Shown: positions 26,013-35,415, counted from the stretch's first letter. The stretch is 56,622 bases of DNA from Bacillota bacterium (GCA_023439125.1 JAEXOU010000020.1:1-56622); one strand, 5' to 3'. The notes: generated from the letters alone by a model not told the origin. Numbers and translations are program-made.

Positions 26013-27059
26013 CTATGATTTCAGTTTAGGGTCAAATGCATCACGTAATCCATCGCCTAGTAAGTTAAAGCTTAAGATAATTAAGCTGATTAATAAAGCA
26101 GGTATAAACAATAAATACGGATATGTATTCAAACCATTAATTGCATCACTAGCAAGACTACCTAATGAAGGTAGTGGTACTGCTACACCAAGACCAAGGA
26201 AACTTAAGAAACTCTCTGTAAATATAGAAGATGGAATCTGTAAGGTAGTTGTTACAATTAAAGTACCAATACAGTTCGTAAGTAAATGCTTTTTAATAAT
26301 ACGAGAATTTTTTGCACCTAATGCTTTTGCTGCTGTTACATATTCACTTTGCTTTAGCATAAGAATCTGACTTCGAACCATACGTGCCATACCAACCCAG
26401 TATAATAATGCGAAAACAATAAATATACTAATTAAGTTTGTTCCTACAATCTGAATCCATCCAAAGCCAGGAACCTGTGTCAGATTATTCAATGGCTCTT
26501 TTAATGCGAACGATAGCAATACAATTAAAAGAACGTCGGGAACGGTATATATAATATCAACAATACGCATCATGATTAGGTCGACCCATCCGCCAAAGAA
26601 AGCTGCAATAGAGCCATAAACAGAACCAATAATTAAGATAATTGCCGTTGCAATTAATCCAACTAATAAGGAAATTCGACTTCCCATCATTACTCGTATC
26701 GCATAATCACGACCTAGCTTATCTGTTCCAAGAATATGTGGAAAAACATCTTCCCCATTATCGATTCTCTCTTGCTCTTGCGCAGAGTAAGTCATTGGTT
26801 TTAAATTTTCAGATCCCTTCATCTGTGTCTTATAGTCATAAGGATAAAATGAAGGTACAATAAATGAAAAAATCATTACAATTACGATTATAACTAAACT
26901 AACCATAGCGACTTTGTTTTTTCGTAAGCGTCGAGCTCCATCTCTCCAAAAGCTAACACTTTCACGCATGATAACAAGACTTTCTTTTTCTTCATCTGTC
27001 GCCAAAACAAAATCTTCAGGTTTATACTTTGATTGAAAACTTAGCAGATTTTTATCCAT
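26013..27059 (-). CDS. oppC: Oligopeptide ABC transporter permease OppC
   Basis: 348 residues. An N-terminal cytoplasmic stretch and OppC_N helix (SFWRDGARRLRKNKVAMVSLVI) are followed by the BPD_transp_1 domain. GTDKLGRDYAIRVMMGSRISLLVG and the EAA-loop-like YVTAAKALGAKNSRIIKKHLL are clearly visible. It forms the channel together with OppB. Nineteen bases separate it from oppB. The ribosome binding site is GGGATAGGA-like. Confidence 0.92.
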   Translation of the reverse strand: MDKNLLSFQSKYKPEDFVLATDEEKESLVIMRESVSFWRDGARRLRKNKVAMVSLVIIVIVMIFSFIVPSFYPYDYKTQMKGSENLKPMTYSAQEQERIDNGEDVFPHILGTDKLGRDYAIRVMMGSRISLLVGLIATAIILIIGSVYGSIAAFFGGWVDLIMMRIVDIIYTVPDVLLIVLLSFALKEPLNNLTQVPGFGWIQIVGTNLISIFIVFALLYWVGMARMVRSQILMLKQSEYVTAAKALGAKNSRIIKKHLLTNCIGTLIVTTTLQIPSSIFTESFLSFLGLGVAVPLPSLGSLASDAINGLNTYPYLLFIPALLISLIILSFNLLGDGLRDAFDPKLKS

Positions 27060-27078
27060 CCTGTCCTATCCCTTCTGT

Positions 27079-27996
27079 TTAAACTAATTTAATTCGTGGA
27101 TCTACAATCTTATAGATAATATCCACAATCAAATTTAATACAACCATTAAAGTTGCTAAAAAGATTGTTGTTCCCATAATAACGGTATAGTCACGACTAG
27201 TAATTGATTTAATAAATTCTCCGCCAAGTCCAGGAATTGTAAATATCTTTTCTACAACAAAACTTCCTGTCAATGTGTATGCCATCATTGGTCCAATATA
27301 TGTAATAACAGGTAAAAGTGCATTACGAAGTGCATGCTTAAATAAACTTACAAACTGTGAGATACCCTTTGCTCTAGCGGTACGCATATAATCCTGACCA
27401 AGTACGTCCAACATAGAAGATCTCATTAATCTCATGATATATGCCGTTGGGTAAAAGGATAATGATATCACTGGCATAATATAATGTTTCCAAGACGTTA
27501 GACCAAACGTTGGAAACCAACCCAGATTAACACCCAAGAAATACATCAGTAAGGTACAGATTACAAAGCTCGGGACAGCAATTCCACAAGTGGCTAATAC
27601 ACTAATTGCACTATCCAGTGCTTTCCCTCGATTGAGTGCAGCAATACACCCCAATGGAATACCAATCAGGAGAGATACGATAATGGATACCCCACCTAGT
27701 TTTGCAGATACAGGGAATCTGGTAGTTATAATGGACATTACCGAACGTCCTCTTTGTTTTAAGCTCATTCCTAAATCACCTTGGAATGCGTCTTTGACAT
27801 AAGTTATGTACTGTTGAAATAACGGCTTATCCATTCCATACTTTGCTTCTAAGGCAGCCTGTGCTTCTGCGCTAATTGCCTTTTCAGCCATAAATGGTCC
27901 ACCTGGTACCATGTTCATTAAGAAAAATGTAATTGTTAATACTGTAAAAATCGTGATAATTGCCAAACCAATACGCTTTAATATGTACTTTATCAT
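27079..27996 (-). CDS. oppB: Oligopeptide ABC transporter permease OppB
   Basis: 305 residues, six transmembrane helices, starting MIKYILKRIGLAIITIFTVLTITF as usual for OppB/DppB. The EAA loop DYMRTARAKGISQFVSLFKHAL couples to the ATPases. It is the first gene of the operon, with a consensus promoter 45-70 bp upstream and AAGGAGAAGG before the ATG. With oppCDFA it makes a complete importer for nitrogen acquisition or signal-peptide uptake. Confidence 0.93.
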   Translation of the reverse strand: MIKYILKRIGLAIITIFTVLTITFFLMNMVPGGPFMAEKAISAEAQAALEAKYGMDKPLFQQYITYVKDAFQGDLGMSLKQRGRSVMSIITTRFPVSAKLGGVSIIVSLLIGIPLGCIAALNRGKALDSAISVLATCGIAVPSFVICTLLMYFLGVNLGWFPTFGLTSWKHYIMPVISLSFYPTAYIMRLMRSSMLDVLGQDYMRTARAKGISQFVSLFKHALRNALLPVITYIGPMMAYTLTGSFVVEKIFTIPGLGGEFIKSITSRDYTVIMGTTIFLATLMVVLNLIVDIIYKIVDPRIKLV

Positions 27997-28037
27997 TCAT
28001 CCTTCTCCTTACCTCAGAATAACTTTCAATTATAACC

Positions 28038-28065
28038 ATTATAACTCAGCGTCATGTCTTGTCAA
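28038..28065 (-). promoter_or_regulatory. Consensus promoter of the opp operon
   Basis: Minus strand TTGACA (28065-28060), 16-base spacer, TATAAT (28043-28038), about 40 bp before the oppB start. Confidence 0.85.
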
Positions 28066-28204
28066 GCCAAATCTTGTGAAATTGACCATATTTTATAACA
28101 ACTCTATACAATTCATGTAATTTTTTCTCGTTTTAACACAATATCAGCCTTCTTTATGGGTATTCTTGTTATATAATAGGAAATTAAGGGATTTTTATTA
28201 ATAA

Positions 28205-28440
28205 AAAAAAAGTTCTGTAGCATAATGTAACGGCCCTCGCAACTTTATTAGCGTTTGTGATTTCACCTCCTATCCCGAAGAAAGAGTACACATGTATATT
28301 TTCGAAGGCCTTACAAGTCCCACACGCTCTTTTTGGGCTTGTTTCCATCGCGCGCCGTAGAAAATGTACATATGGGATAGCAAAAAATCACAAACGCCTA
28401 GCAAACAAACGGGGTTGTTACATTATGCAACAACCCCCTT
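28205..28440. repeat. Large imperfect palindrome, about 230 bp
   Basis: The outer arms TTCTGTAGCATAATGTAACG and GTTACATTATGCAACAAC are inverse. The next arms GCGTTTGTGATTT..CTATCCC and GGGATAG..AAATCACAAACGCC are inverse, and the inner arms ACATGTATATTTTCGAAGGC and GCCGTAGAAAATGTACATATG are approximately inverse. The whole can fold into one long hairpin. It lies between the opp and sugar-transport operons, encodes nothing convincing, and is a different sequence family from the repeat at 6.2 kb. An open frame of 108 codons across it (28257-28583, plus) is judged spurious. Confidence 0.7.
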
Positions 28441-28514
28441 TGATTCCTTCAGCCTATCGTACGACAGCCTCAAATTTTAACTCATATGAATGGGTAGCAC
28501 CCATTTACCTGATT

Positions 28515-30311
28515 TTATTTACCTATTGCTGCATTCTTAGCATCCACCTGAATTTGCCACTTAGCTGTATCAAATGCATATAACGTTGCATAATCAAAGC
28601 CCTCCATTTGCTCTGTCATTTCATCCCATAAGGAATCAAACTCTGCATCGTCTTTTGCGAAAACCATCTTCCAAGAGTAATCGGTAAAAGCATCATAACA
28701 TTGACTACGAATAACCGAAATATCAGAAGTATCGCTTGGAAGTGTTACACTTACATTTGGACTTACAAATAACTTATTATTCTTCTTCATCCAGTCAACA
28801 GGCTCTGTAGCATTGAATTTAGTCTGCCATGCTTTCTTCATCTCAGTCATAGTTGCTTCTTTATAAGTTGACCAGTATTTCACATCGTATTGCTCGTTTG
28901 TGATTGGATTTACGCTTGTTGAATCAATAATCCATTGGTTAATTGCATTAAAACCGTCTTTATAGCCACCACCACCATATTCTTCTGGAACTGGTAGGTT
29001 ATTCATCAATGCTCCATCATTTAACACATAGTATTTCCCATCGCGTACTTCATAGTTGAAGCCCTCGAGTCCATTATGTTGAATCATTGCGCCCTCTGGA
29101 GATGCATACCAGTCAAGGAAATCCATAATTCTCTTATATTTCTTCTCATCTACGCCAGAACCAATACCAATGATACGTCCACTACCATAATAAGTATCAG
29201 AATCAGCATAATAAGTCTGATCATTTACTGGAGTAAAGATAAATCCTGTACCATCAGTTAAGCGATCCGTCGTATTCCAGAATCCAACTTCCCAGCTATA
29301 CCATAACAGATATACTCTACCTGCACTGATTTTTGCACAAACAGAATCCCAATTTTGTGTTCCGGAATCTGGGTCTACAATTCCCTTTAAATATGCTTTA
29401 TTTAAGAACTTAAGCATCTTATAATAACTACCACTCTTATCCGTTGCAGGGATAAATGTTCCATCTGGTTTTAAGATTGCAGAATCTTTCAACTTTTCTC
29501 CATACCATGTTGTTAATTGTACAACATTCGCGATACCCATCATATCATCGCCATTATCCCAGTCAGGCCATAGAGACAATGCATAGGCAGGATCTCCATC
29601 TGCATTCGTTGGATGATTTTCCTGAATTTTAGCGAGAACATCAATCAAACCATCGAGGTCAGCAATATCTGGAGAACCCAATTCACTATATTGATCCCAA
29701 CGTAGCATCGGACTTGAATAGATAACATCCTGTGAATAAGAAGTAGGGGATGAATTCGTCATCTGAACTGGAATACCATAAGTAAGTTTGCTGTCATTGC
29801 CTGGAATTCCATTATTATAAACATCAATTTGTTCTTTAAAATTCATTAGATTTGGGTAATCTCCAATTGAATCTGTTATGTCACGCACTAAATTGTTCGC
29901 AACACAGTCTGCAAAATCAGAACGTTCCAGTAGAACAATGTCCCCAAGGTTTCCTGCACTCGTACGTGTTTGGTAAATTGCATCCCCTGCTACCTGAGGT
30001 GATACGATATTCAACACGATATTGAATTTGTCTTTTAATATTTTTGCAAACCAACCGATTTGGTCGCCTTCGTAATTTGCAGCAACATCATATACTTCGA
30101 TTGTCATTTCTTCGTCATAATTTGGTTCTTCCGTGGTTGACGTATCAGGAGTTATCTCAGGTGCTTGTGTAGCCTTATCCTCTGTAGCTATCTCTGTTGT
30201 AGGTTGTTGTGTTGGATCTAGAGCTGGTGTTGATTCTTTTTTCTTACATCCACTCAACAAACCTATCATACAGATGACCATTAGAATTGATACAACCTTT
30301 TTGAATCTCAT
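28515..30311 (-). CDS. Extracellular sugar-binding lipoprotein (LplA-like, family 1)
   Basis: 598 residues. Lipobox LLSGC with Cys22, a Thr/Pro-rich linker to about residue 65, then a large solute-binding domain. WNSWE-type aromatic stretches (LYWLLWYSWEVGFWN-like region, ALSLWPDWDNGD, MDFLDWYASPEGA) are typical of LplA/YtcQ proteins that bind oligosaccharides. It is encoded behind the two permeases, the usual order. Unlike many such clusters there is no two-component system or glycoside hydrolase next to it. The ATPase is probably a shared MsmX-like protein encoded elsewhere (known for this family). Confidence 0.88.
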   Translation of the reverse strand: MRFKKVVSILMVICMIGLLSGCKKKESTPALDPTQQPTTEIATEDKATQAPEITPDTSTTEEPNYDEEMTIEVYDVAANYEGDQIGWFAKILKDKFNIVLNIVSPQVAGDAIYQTRTSAGNLGDIVLLERSDFADCVANNLVRDITDSIGDYPNLMNFKEQIDVYNNGIPGNDSKLTYGIPVQMTNSSPTSYSQDVIYSSPMLRWDQYSELGSPDIADLDGLIDVLAKIQENHPTNADGDPAYALSLWPDWDNGDDMMGIANVVQLTTWYGEKLKDSAILKPDGTFIPATDKSGSYYKMLKFLNKAYLKGIVDPDSGTQNWDSVCAKISAGRVYLLWYSWEVGFWNTTDRLTDGTGFIFTPVNDQTYYADSDTYYGSGRIIGIGSGVDEKKYKRIMDFLDWYASPEGAMIQHNGLEGFNYEVRDGKYYVLNDGALMNNLPVPEEYGGGGYKDGFNAINQWIIDSTSVNPITNEQYDVKYWSTYKEATMTEMKKAWQTKFNATEPVDWMKKNNKLFVSPNVSVTLPSDTSDISVIRSQCYDAFTDYSWKMVFAKDDAEFDSLWDEMTEQMEGFDYATLYAFDTAKWQIQVDAKNAAIGK

Positions 30312-30374
30312 GTACTACCTCCTCTTAGATATACGTTCTATAATCAACAACAAAAGATGAACTTTTGTCATTCA

Positions 30375-31298
30375 TTATCCCTTCACAGCTCCAATCATGA
30401 TTCCCTTTTGGAAAAATCTTTGGAAGAATGGATATACCAGAATAATCGGAGTCACAACCACAATTGTAACTGTCATTCGAATTGATGTAGCTGTTTGAGT
30501 AGTTGCTAATGTTGCTGCCAAACTTGACGATGTCGATGTACTATTGATTAACGCTTTCAAAGAACTTGCTTTATTAATATATTGATATAGCGTAAATTGT
30601 AGAGTATATAGTTTACTATCCGTAACCAAAAGTAACGTATCTTGGAACGAGTTCCATTGTGCTACAGCAGTAAAAATTGCTACCGTCGCAAGAATCGGTT
30701 TTATTATTGGTAGAATGATATGTAAGAATATCCTAATTGTCCCTGCACCATCAATTTCACCAGCATCCTGTAACTCCTTTGGTAAAGATTCAATAAACGT
30801 CTTACATAGCACAATATAAAAAGGAGCAACGGCAACCGGTAGAATATAACCCCAAAAGTTATTCGTTAAATGAAGATTTTTCATTGTGATATACCACGGT
30901 ATTATTCCAGCATTAAAATACATCGTTGCTACGACAAACCGATACCAAAATTTACGTTTCCACAAAGTCTCTCTAGTAAACATATATCCGAGAAAAGCTG
31001 CAACTATAACCGTAAGTATTGTTCCAAGAACAGTTCTCTCAATCGATACCTTAAAGGCTGAAAATAAAGAAGGTATCTTTAATACGTCCACATAATTTTT
31101 AAAATGCAATCCAATCGGCCAAAGAATGACCTTTCCCCGTTCACTTAAATTGTTCGCACTAATTGAATTGATAAAAATATAGTAAAATGGGTAAATACAA
31201 ACAAAAGCAAAGATCGAGTAGATAAAATATGTAATGATTGTTATGATTCGATCCGATTTGCTAACCTTCATCTTATGTGGTTTGCTTTTGCGACTCAT
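30375..31298 (-). CDS. Sugar ABC transporter permease, LplC/YtcP-like
   Basis: About 307 residues from the ATG at 31298, which has AAGGGGG nine bases upstream. A longer frame to 31349 would overlap the upstream gene. Six transmembrane helices; the EAA loop ELQDAGEIDGAGTIRIFLHIILPIIKPIL is visible and the ending FFQKGIMIGAVKG is diagnostic of the LplC group (carbohydrate uptake CUT1 family). It works with the LplB-like permease 31 bp upstream. Confidence 0.9.
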   Translation of the reverse strand: MSRKSKPHKMKVSKSDRIITIITYFIYSIFAFVCIYPFYYIFINSISANNLSERGKVILWPIGLHFKNYVDVLKIPSLFSAFKVSIERTVLGTILTVIVAAFLGYMFTRETLWKRKFWYRFVVATMYFNAGIIPWYITMKNLHLTNNFWGYILPVAVAPFYIVLCKTFIESLPKELQDAGEIDGAGTIRIFLHIILPIIKPILATVAIFTAVAQWNSFQDTLLLVTDSKLYTLQFTLYQYINKASSLKALINSTSTSSSLAATLATTQTATSIRMTVTIVVVTPIILVYPFFQRFFQKGIMIGAVKG

Positions 31299-31329
31299 TC
31301 TTATTACCCCCTTACCTATTGGAATTATT

Positions 31330-32250
31330 TTAGATAAATCCTTCTCCACGAACTATCTTTGATACTTTATTTGTTATACAAAGCAACATGATACTTACAA
31401 CACTTTTAAAAATACTGATTGCTGTTGATAATGAATATCCTCCGCTACCCATAGCGAGATTATAAACGTACAAATCCAGAACCTGAATATATTCTTTATT
31501 GAAGGAATTTTGAAATACATAAAACTGCTCAAAGCCATTAGATAAAAAGTTTGCAAGATTTAGCATTACGATGACGAAATAAGTTGGAAGAATGGAAGGA
31601 ATCGTAATATGCCAAATGACTTTCATTCTGGATGCACCATCTACTCTGGCAGCTTCGTTCATCTCCTCATCAATTCCACTAATGGCTGCAATATACATAA
31701 TGGCAGCCCATCCGGCATTTTTCCAGGTCAACCATAACCACATTTTGAACCAGACATGAGAGGATGATTGAAGAAAGAGCTGTGGTTTATCAATAATATC
31801 TAAACGTAAAAGTACTTGATTGACTACACCAGTACTATTAAAAACACAAAATGCGATAGAAAAAACTAGTACCCAACTAATAAAGTTTGGTAATGTAGTT
31901 ACCGTCTGAACAAATTTTTTATAACGCTTGCTTTTGATTTCATTTAAAAACACCGCAAACACCATTGGAAACCATGAAAACAAAAGGCTCAAACCACTAA
32001 CTGCAAAAGTATTTCTTAAAACATTTAAAATTGCGTTAATTTTGACCTCATTCTCGAACATCGATTTAAACCACTTGAATCCGACAAAAGAATCCATGGA
32101 TAATGGAAATGGCGGACGATAATCAAAGAAAGCATAAACCCAACCATATAATGGGTAATATGAAAATACCGCAACCAAAATTAAAAGCGGAAGAATAAAT
32201 AAGAACTCTTTATAGCCTCTTATTTTTCTCTTATTCTTTACTAGTTTCAT
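31330..32250 (-). CDS. Sugar ABC transporter permease, LplB-like
   Basis: 306 residues from the second of two ATGs (32250), which gives GGAGG an eight-base spacing. EFLFILPLLILVAVFSYYPLYGWVYAF at the start, the EAA loop EEMNEAARVDGASRMKVIWHITIPSI, and NFLSNGFEQFYVFQN typify LplB/polysaccharide permeases. It is the first gene of the three-gene unit, behind a promoter at 32296-32324. It imports oligosaccharides from plant or host polysaccharide breakdown (inference from family). Confidence 0.9.
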   Translation of the reverse strand: MKLVKNKRKIRGYKEFLFILPLLILVAVFSYYPLYGWVYAFFDYRPPFPLSMDSFVGFKWFKSMFENEVKINAILNVLRNTFAVSGLSLLFSWFPMVFAVFLNEIKSKRYKKFVQTVTTLPNFISWVLVFSIAFCVFNSTGVVNQVLLRLDIIDKPQLFLQSSSHVWFKMWLWLTWKNAGWAAIMYIAAISGIDEEMNEAARVDGASRMKVIWHITIPSILPTYFVIVMLNLANFLSNGFEQFYVFQNSFNKEYIQVLDLYVYNLAMGSGGYSLSTAISIFKSVVSIMLLCITNKVSKIVRGEGFI

Positions 32251-32295
32251 ATGCATTTCCTCCAAATCATATCAGCCTCTTCATTGATTTATGCA

Positions 32296-32324
32296 AGTAT
32301 AGCTAGTCTAAAATCTATACACAA
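32296..32324 (-). promoter_or_regulatory. Promoter of the sugar transporter unit
   Basis: Minus strand TTGTGT (32324-32319), 17-base spacer, TATACT (32301-32296). Confidence 0.6.
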
Positions 32325-32396
32325 TATATTCATATTAATCAATCCTATCGAATATGACTAAAAGGTAAAAAAGTGTGACAATGGAGTATGTGATGA

Positions 32397-32430
32397 ACAA
32401 ACATAATTCATCCGCAACACGCTTTCGCTA
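32397..32430. repeat. Palindromic intergenic repeat, copy 4 (short, inverted)
   Basis: ACAAACATAATTCATCCGCA and the following AACACGCTTTCGC are the inverse of the stretch GCGAAAGCGTGTTGCGAATG..ATGTTTGT shared by copies 1-3. Only about 34 bp remain, next to a strong terminator. Confidence 0.7.
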
Positions 32431-32433
32431 TAT

Positions 32434-32487
32434 AATAATAAAGACTCTGAATCATTGAATTCTCAATGATTCAGAGTCTTTATTATT
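32434..32487. terminator. Perfect palindromic terminator
   Basis: A 24-bp perfect stem centred on GAATTC (ends AATAATAAAGACTCTG / CAGAGTCTTTATTATT). It can act in both directions. It lies between the small Cys-rich gene and the sugar-transport unit, in effect closing the accessory region. Confidence 0.85.
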
Positions 32488-32593
32488 CATGACATATCTT
32501 TCGATAACTCAAACCTAGGCTGTACTGCTAAAGGTTTTAAATGTACTTCTGTAATTGTTACACGAATAGTACTTGAGCTATCACGAAAAATAT

Positions 32594-32758
32594 CTACTCT
32601 TTCGATTTCGATTTCTTCTCTTTCGTTTTCTTTTGAGCTATCCTCTCACAAGTCGGTAATATTTTCGAACTTAAGTGATGCGTTTTACAAGCCTCACAAT
32701 TACCATGACGTTCACAGGATCGTTTACATGGGCAGTTCTCATTAAGTACAGTATCCAT
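32594..32758 (-). CDS. Small Cys-rich protein
   Basis: 54 residues from an ATG preceded by GGAG. The core CPCKRSCERHGNCEACKTHH has six Cys and three His in CxC-x3-C-x3-H-G-x-C-x2-C-x2-HH spacing, fit for zinc or an iron-sulfur cluster, followed by a Lys-rich tail. Similar short Cys-rich proteins are widespread in clostridia without known function. It is followed by a hairpin at 32434-32487 and precedes no obvious partner. The P-loop gene lies 60 bp upstream on the same strand. Confidence 0.65.
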   Translation of the reverse strand: MDTVLNENCPCKRSCERHGNCEACKTHHLSSKILPTCERIAQKKTKEKKSKSKE

Positions 32759-32819
32759 ATTTTCTCCAATTCTTAAAGCTTTTGATAATACCACATAGTA
32801 TTACCCTTTTACGAGTACT

Positions 32820-33407
32820 CTACGAATTAGATGATAAACTATGGATAGTCCTTACTAATGCGGTATCCCAAGGACGTGATTCAATCATCCTAATACCATT
32901 TTGGTTACATACACTTTCAATCCACTTCCCATATGCAATACTTATTTCGGCTCTATATTGTTGTAAATCACCACCTTCTCTTGATAAGTAATTCTGTAAG
33001 ATTTGATTCATGTCTGTCTCATTTACAAAAATCGATTTAACCTCTGGATGCTCAAAAGACTTAGTGAACTCAGGATTAATAAAATCACCTTCAATAATTA
33101 TAGGTAATTGATCCTCGATATGCCGCTCTACAAGTCCTTTCAATACTGGAATCAATTCTTTACCTACATCAATCAACCAATTCACATTGTCATCAACACC
33201 GACATCTACCCAATCTAAACCAGTGCTCCAATAATGGATAGCAGGAAAACTTTCTATTGTTGTAACTGCTTTTACTGATATGTAAACATCATCTACTTCT
33301 AGAACGTTCACACCATAAAAGTGAGCAATTTCATAAGCTAAGCTTGATTTTCCTGTCCCCGATGCTCCACCAATCAATAAAACAGTCCAGTTTCTATCAC
33401 GATTCAT
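32820..33407 (-). CDS. P-loop kinase, zeta-toxin/2-phosphoglycerate-kinase-like
   Basis: 195 residues. The Walker A motif GGASGTGKSS lies at residues 13-22, followed by AYEIAHFYGVNVLEVDDVY, where a first acidic pair would bind substrate or magnesium. IIIEGDFINPEF serves as a Walker B-like segment. The pattern matches small-molecule kinases of the AAA_33/2-phosphoglycerate kinase type, but the substrate cannot be deduced. AGGAGG precedes the ATG. It lies 23 bp behind the GNAT gene on the same strand and may be co-transcribed. Confidence 0.75.
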   Translation of the reverse strand: MNRDRNWTVLLIGGASGTGKSSLAYEIAHFYGVNVLEVDDVYISVKAVTTIESFPAIHYWSTGLDWVDVGVDDNVNWLIDVGKELIPVLKGLVERHIEDQLPIIIEGDFINPEFTKSFEHPEVKSIFVNETDMNQILQNYLSREGGDLQQYRAEISIAYGKWIESVCNQNGIRMIESRPWDTALVRTIHSLSSNS

Positions 33408-33430
33408 AAATTAACCTCCTACATATTTCC

Positions 33431-34408
33431 TCAGACTTCTTTCGCATAGTCTTTATCATAAGATTCCTTTTCCCAAGATATAAATACTTCTAATTCCCAT
33501 TCGTATTGTGGAATGGATGCTTTTTTCTCATAACCAATCTTCTGATAAAAAGGTTGATTGCCACCTAACATCCCTGTACAATTCGGAAACATGGTCTGAA
33601 CACGATTAGCAGCTTCGTGTAATATTGCTGTTGCAATTCCTTTTCTTCTTTCCCACCAAACAACACCTAACGGTTCAAGTTCACAATAAGGCATACTTTC
33701 ATCATACCATATAATAGCCATTGCTACAGGTCTTTTTTGTTCATCAAGAACACATAAATCAAGATTTTTTCTATAGTGTTTCATCTTTCGTAGATCATGA
33801 AAAGCCTCTTCCCCATGTTTACAAGCGTGGTCATCACCACCATAGCCAAAGGATAACCGATGAGTATTCGATAGATAAAAATCTGGAACCGTATTACCGT
33901 CTGCAAAGGTATAACCATCAGGTAGCTTTATATCAAAGAACTTATTATCAAAAGGAAGAATATATAATTCCTCGCTCCAATCCATTTCACGAAAACCAGA
34001 CTGAAGCACCATTTCCTTTAAGGTAGTATTCCAAGCAGGGACAGAAAGGCGTAAGGACTTCGTACGTCGATCTTCTTTCACAGTCGTGGCATGTGTCTTT
34101 GCAAACTTTATCATCTCTTTAAGAAGTTCTCTGTCCTCTCCACGTTCTTTCGAATCAAACAGGAAAAATGCTTCTCCGCTGTAATTACCCTCATTGGTGA
34201 CACAGGCTATTACTTTTCCACTTTCTCGATACACACCAACCGTATGATGCCATGCAAGATAATGTCCTGTAAATGCTGGATGGAGTCCTTTGCTAAATTC
34301 ATGTCTACTCATTCCCCAGATTGGGTATTCCCATTTATATGATGCTAGGATTATTTGCTCTATTTCATCAAAATCATCATCTTTATAATAACTAAATTCA
34401 TAACTCAT
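33431..34408 (-). CDS. GNAT family N-acetyltransferase (tandem GNAT-like)
   Basis: 325 residues. The C-terminal half has the acetyl-CoA site: CELEPLGVVWWERRKGIATAILHEAANR corresponds to the V-x-x-x-x-R/Q-x-x-G-x-G/A motif A, with YQKIGYE as motif B. The N-terminal half begins SYEFSYYKDDDFDEIEQIIL and has a weaker GNAT fold (CVTNEGNYSGEAFFLFD). Two-domain acetyltransferases of this size act on antibiotics, amino acids or unknown amines. Substrate unknown. GGGGGG lies upstream of the ATG. Confidence 0.82.
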   Translation of the reverse strand: MSYEFSYYKDDDFDEIEQIILASYKWEYPIWGMSRHEFSKGLHPAFTGHYLAWHHTVGVYRESGKVIACVTNEGNYSGEAFFLFDSKERGEDRELLKEMIKFAKTHATTVKEDRRTKSLRLSVPAWNTTLKEMVLQSGFREMDWSEELYILPFDNKFFDIKLPDGYTFADGNTVPDFYLSNTHRLSFGYGGDDHACKHGEEAFHDLRKMKHYRKNLDLCVLDEQKRPVAMAIIWYDESMPYCELEPLGVVWWERRKGIATAILHEAANRVQTMFPNCTGMLGGNQPFYQKIGYEKKASIPQYEWELEVFISWEKESYDKDYAKEV

Positions 34409-34519
34409 ATGTAACTTCCCCCCTTATGTTTTCAAGACTATAAACTATTCAACATGTGCTTATTGTACTTTCAGCTCTAAATACTTCCAATATTTTATCA
34501 CATTTAAAAAGTTTATGAA

Positions 34520-34584
34520 ATGTCATAAATAATTATATTCATTTATGACATAAAAGGCAGGACTCTTAAGAATCCTGCCTTTTA
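34520..34584. terminator. Perfect 11-bp inverted repeat plus intrinsic terminator
   Basis: ATGTCATAAAT (34520-34530) and its inverse ATTTATGACAT (34541-34551) form one perfect dyad. Directly next, AAAAGGCAGGA..TCCTGCCTTTT (34552-34584) forms a terminator. It lies between the GNAT start and the lipoprotein stop. The first dyad could be an operator for the GNAT gene. Confidence 0.7.
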
Positions 34585-34666
34585 GTCATGACATGAAAAA
34601 TCCACAAAGCGTATTTACCTCCTAATATGGAAGATAGAAAAAAATTGCACATTCCTTGACTAGTTT

Positions 34667-35380
34667 TTAATATGTTAATTGTCCTATAAACTCTATAAAA
34701 TATTTCCCGAGCTCGTCAGGGACCTCGACTGCAACCATTTCTTCGTATTTTCCATGTCCATAGTCATAGTAATATAAAAGCAAGAGTTTTCCATCTACTA
34801 CAAAAAATTTATCCCCTTTAAATGAGGTGAAAAAACCATCCTTGCTTTCACTATAGAAAATGAATTGTGGCGATTCCTCCCTATCGGGGATTGGTAGACG
34901 GAAAGTTTTCACGTCACTATTCGCACCGAATGGATCATAGCTATTCTTTTTTGCAAACGACAATAATTCATCAAACTTTGTGGGGTCAATATTGGGAACC
35001 GTGATGATAACAGGATCACGGTCTATATACTCGGCTCCGATAGAGCAAAAATACGTAAAGTTATTGCTATCTTTATAATATTCATTTGCTTGTTCCCATT
35101 GACTTTCAGCACAATATAGTACACCATTGGCAGTGCCCCCACCATCACTATGTACCCAATCGAATTGCTCACAATCTACATGGTAAAATTCTTTATTCCC
35201 TTTCTTATAAGAGTCACCTTTGTAAGTTAAATTTTCAGGCCATAAGTCACCATAAAAACCATTGCGATAAGTTATTCCATCAATTGTGATTGTTTTCGGC
35301 ACAAGAATATTAGATATATTACATGCCATTAAAATTGGTGTAAAAAATATGCAAAAGATAATCAAAACAATTTTTTTCAT
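34667..35380 (-). CDS. Lipoprotein of unknown function
   Basis: 237 residues from the ATG at 35380 (site AAGGAA). Signal peptide MKKIVLIIFCIFFTPILMAC with Cys20 as lipidation site. The mature part is rich in aromatic and acidic residues (ITIDGITYRNGFYGDLWPEN, IFYSESKDGFFTSFKGDKFFVVDGKLLLLYYYDYGHGKY) and looks like a beta-rich extracellular domain. I recognise no family. Its start overlaps the end of the GNAT gene region by spacing of about 35 bp, so both probably share a transcript. Confidence 0.7.
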   Translation of the reverse strand: MKKIVLIIFCIFFTPILMACNISNILVPKTITIDGITYRNGFYGDLWPENLTYKGDSYKKGNKEFYHVDCEQFDWVHSDGGGTANGVLYCAESQWEQANEYYKDSNNFTYFCSIGAEYIDRDPVIITVPNIDPTKFDELLSFAKKNSYDPFGANSDVKTFRLPIPDREESPQFIFYSESKDGFFTSFKGDKFFVVDGKLLLLYYYDYGHGKYEEMVAVEVPDELGKYFIEFIGQLTY

Positions 35381-35415
35381 CGGTCGTTCCTTCTCCACTT
35401 TTTTATATCTATGTA

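Noticed and set aside
28257..28583. Open frame of 108 codons on the plus strand
   Set aside because: It lies across the large palindrome and the end of the sugar-binding protein gene on the other strand.
28515..28600. Riboswitch ahead of the sugar-binding gene
   Set aside because: The gene reads on the minus strand, so this region is its 3' end; the structure there belongs to the palindrome.
30375..32324. Missing ATPase as evidence of a broken sugar transporter
   Set aside because: CUT1-type LplABC systems normally borrow a shared MsmX-like ATPase encoded elsewhere.
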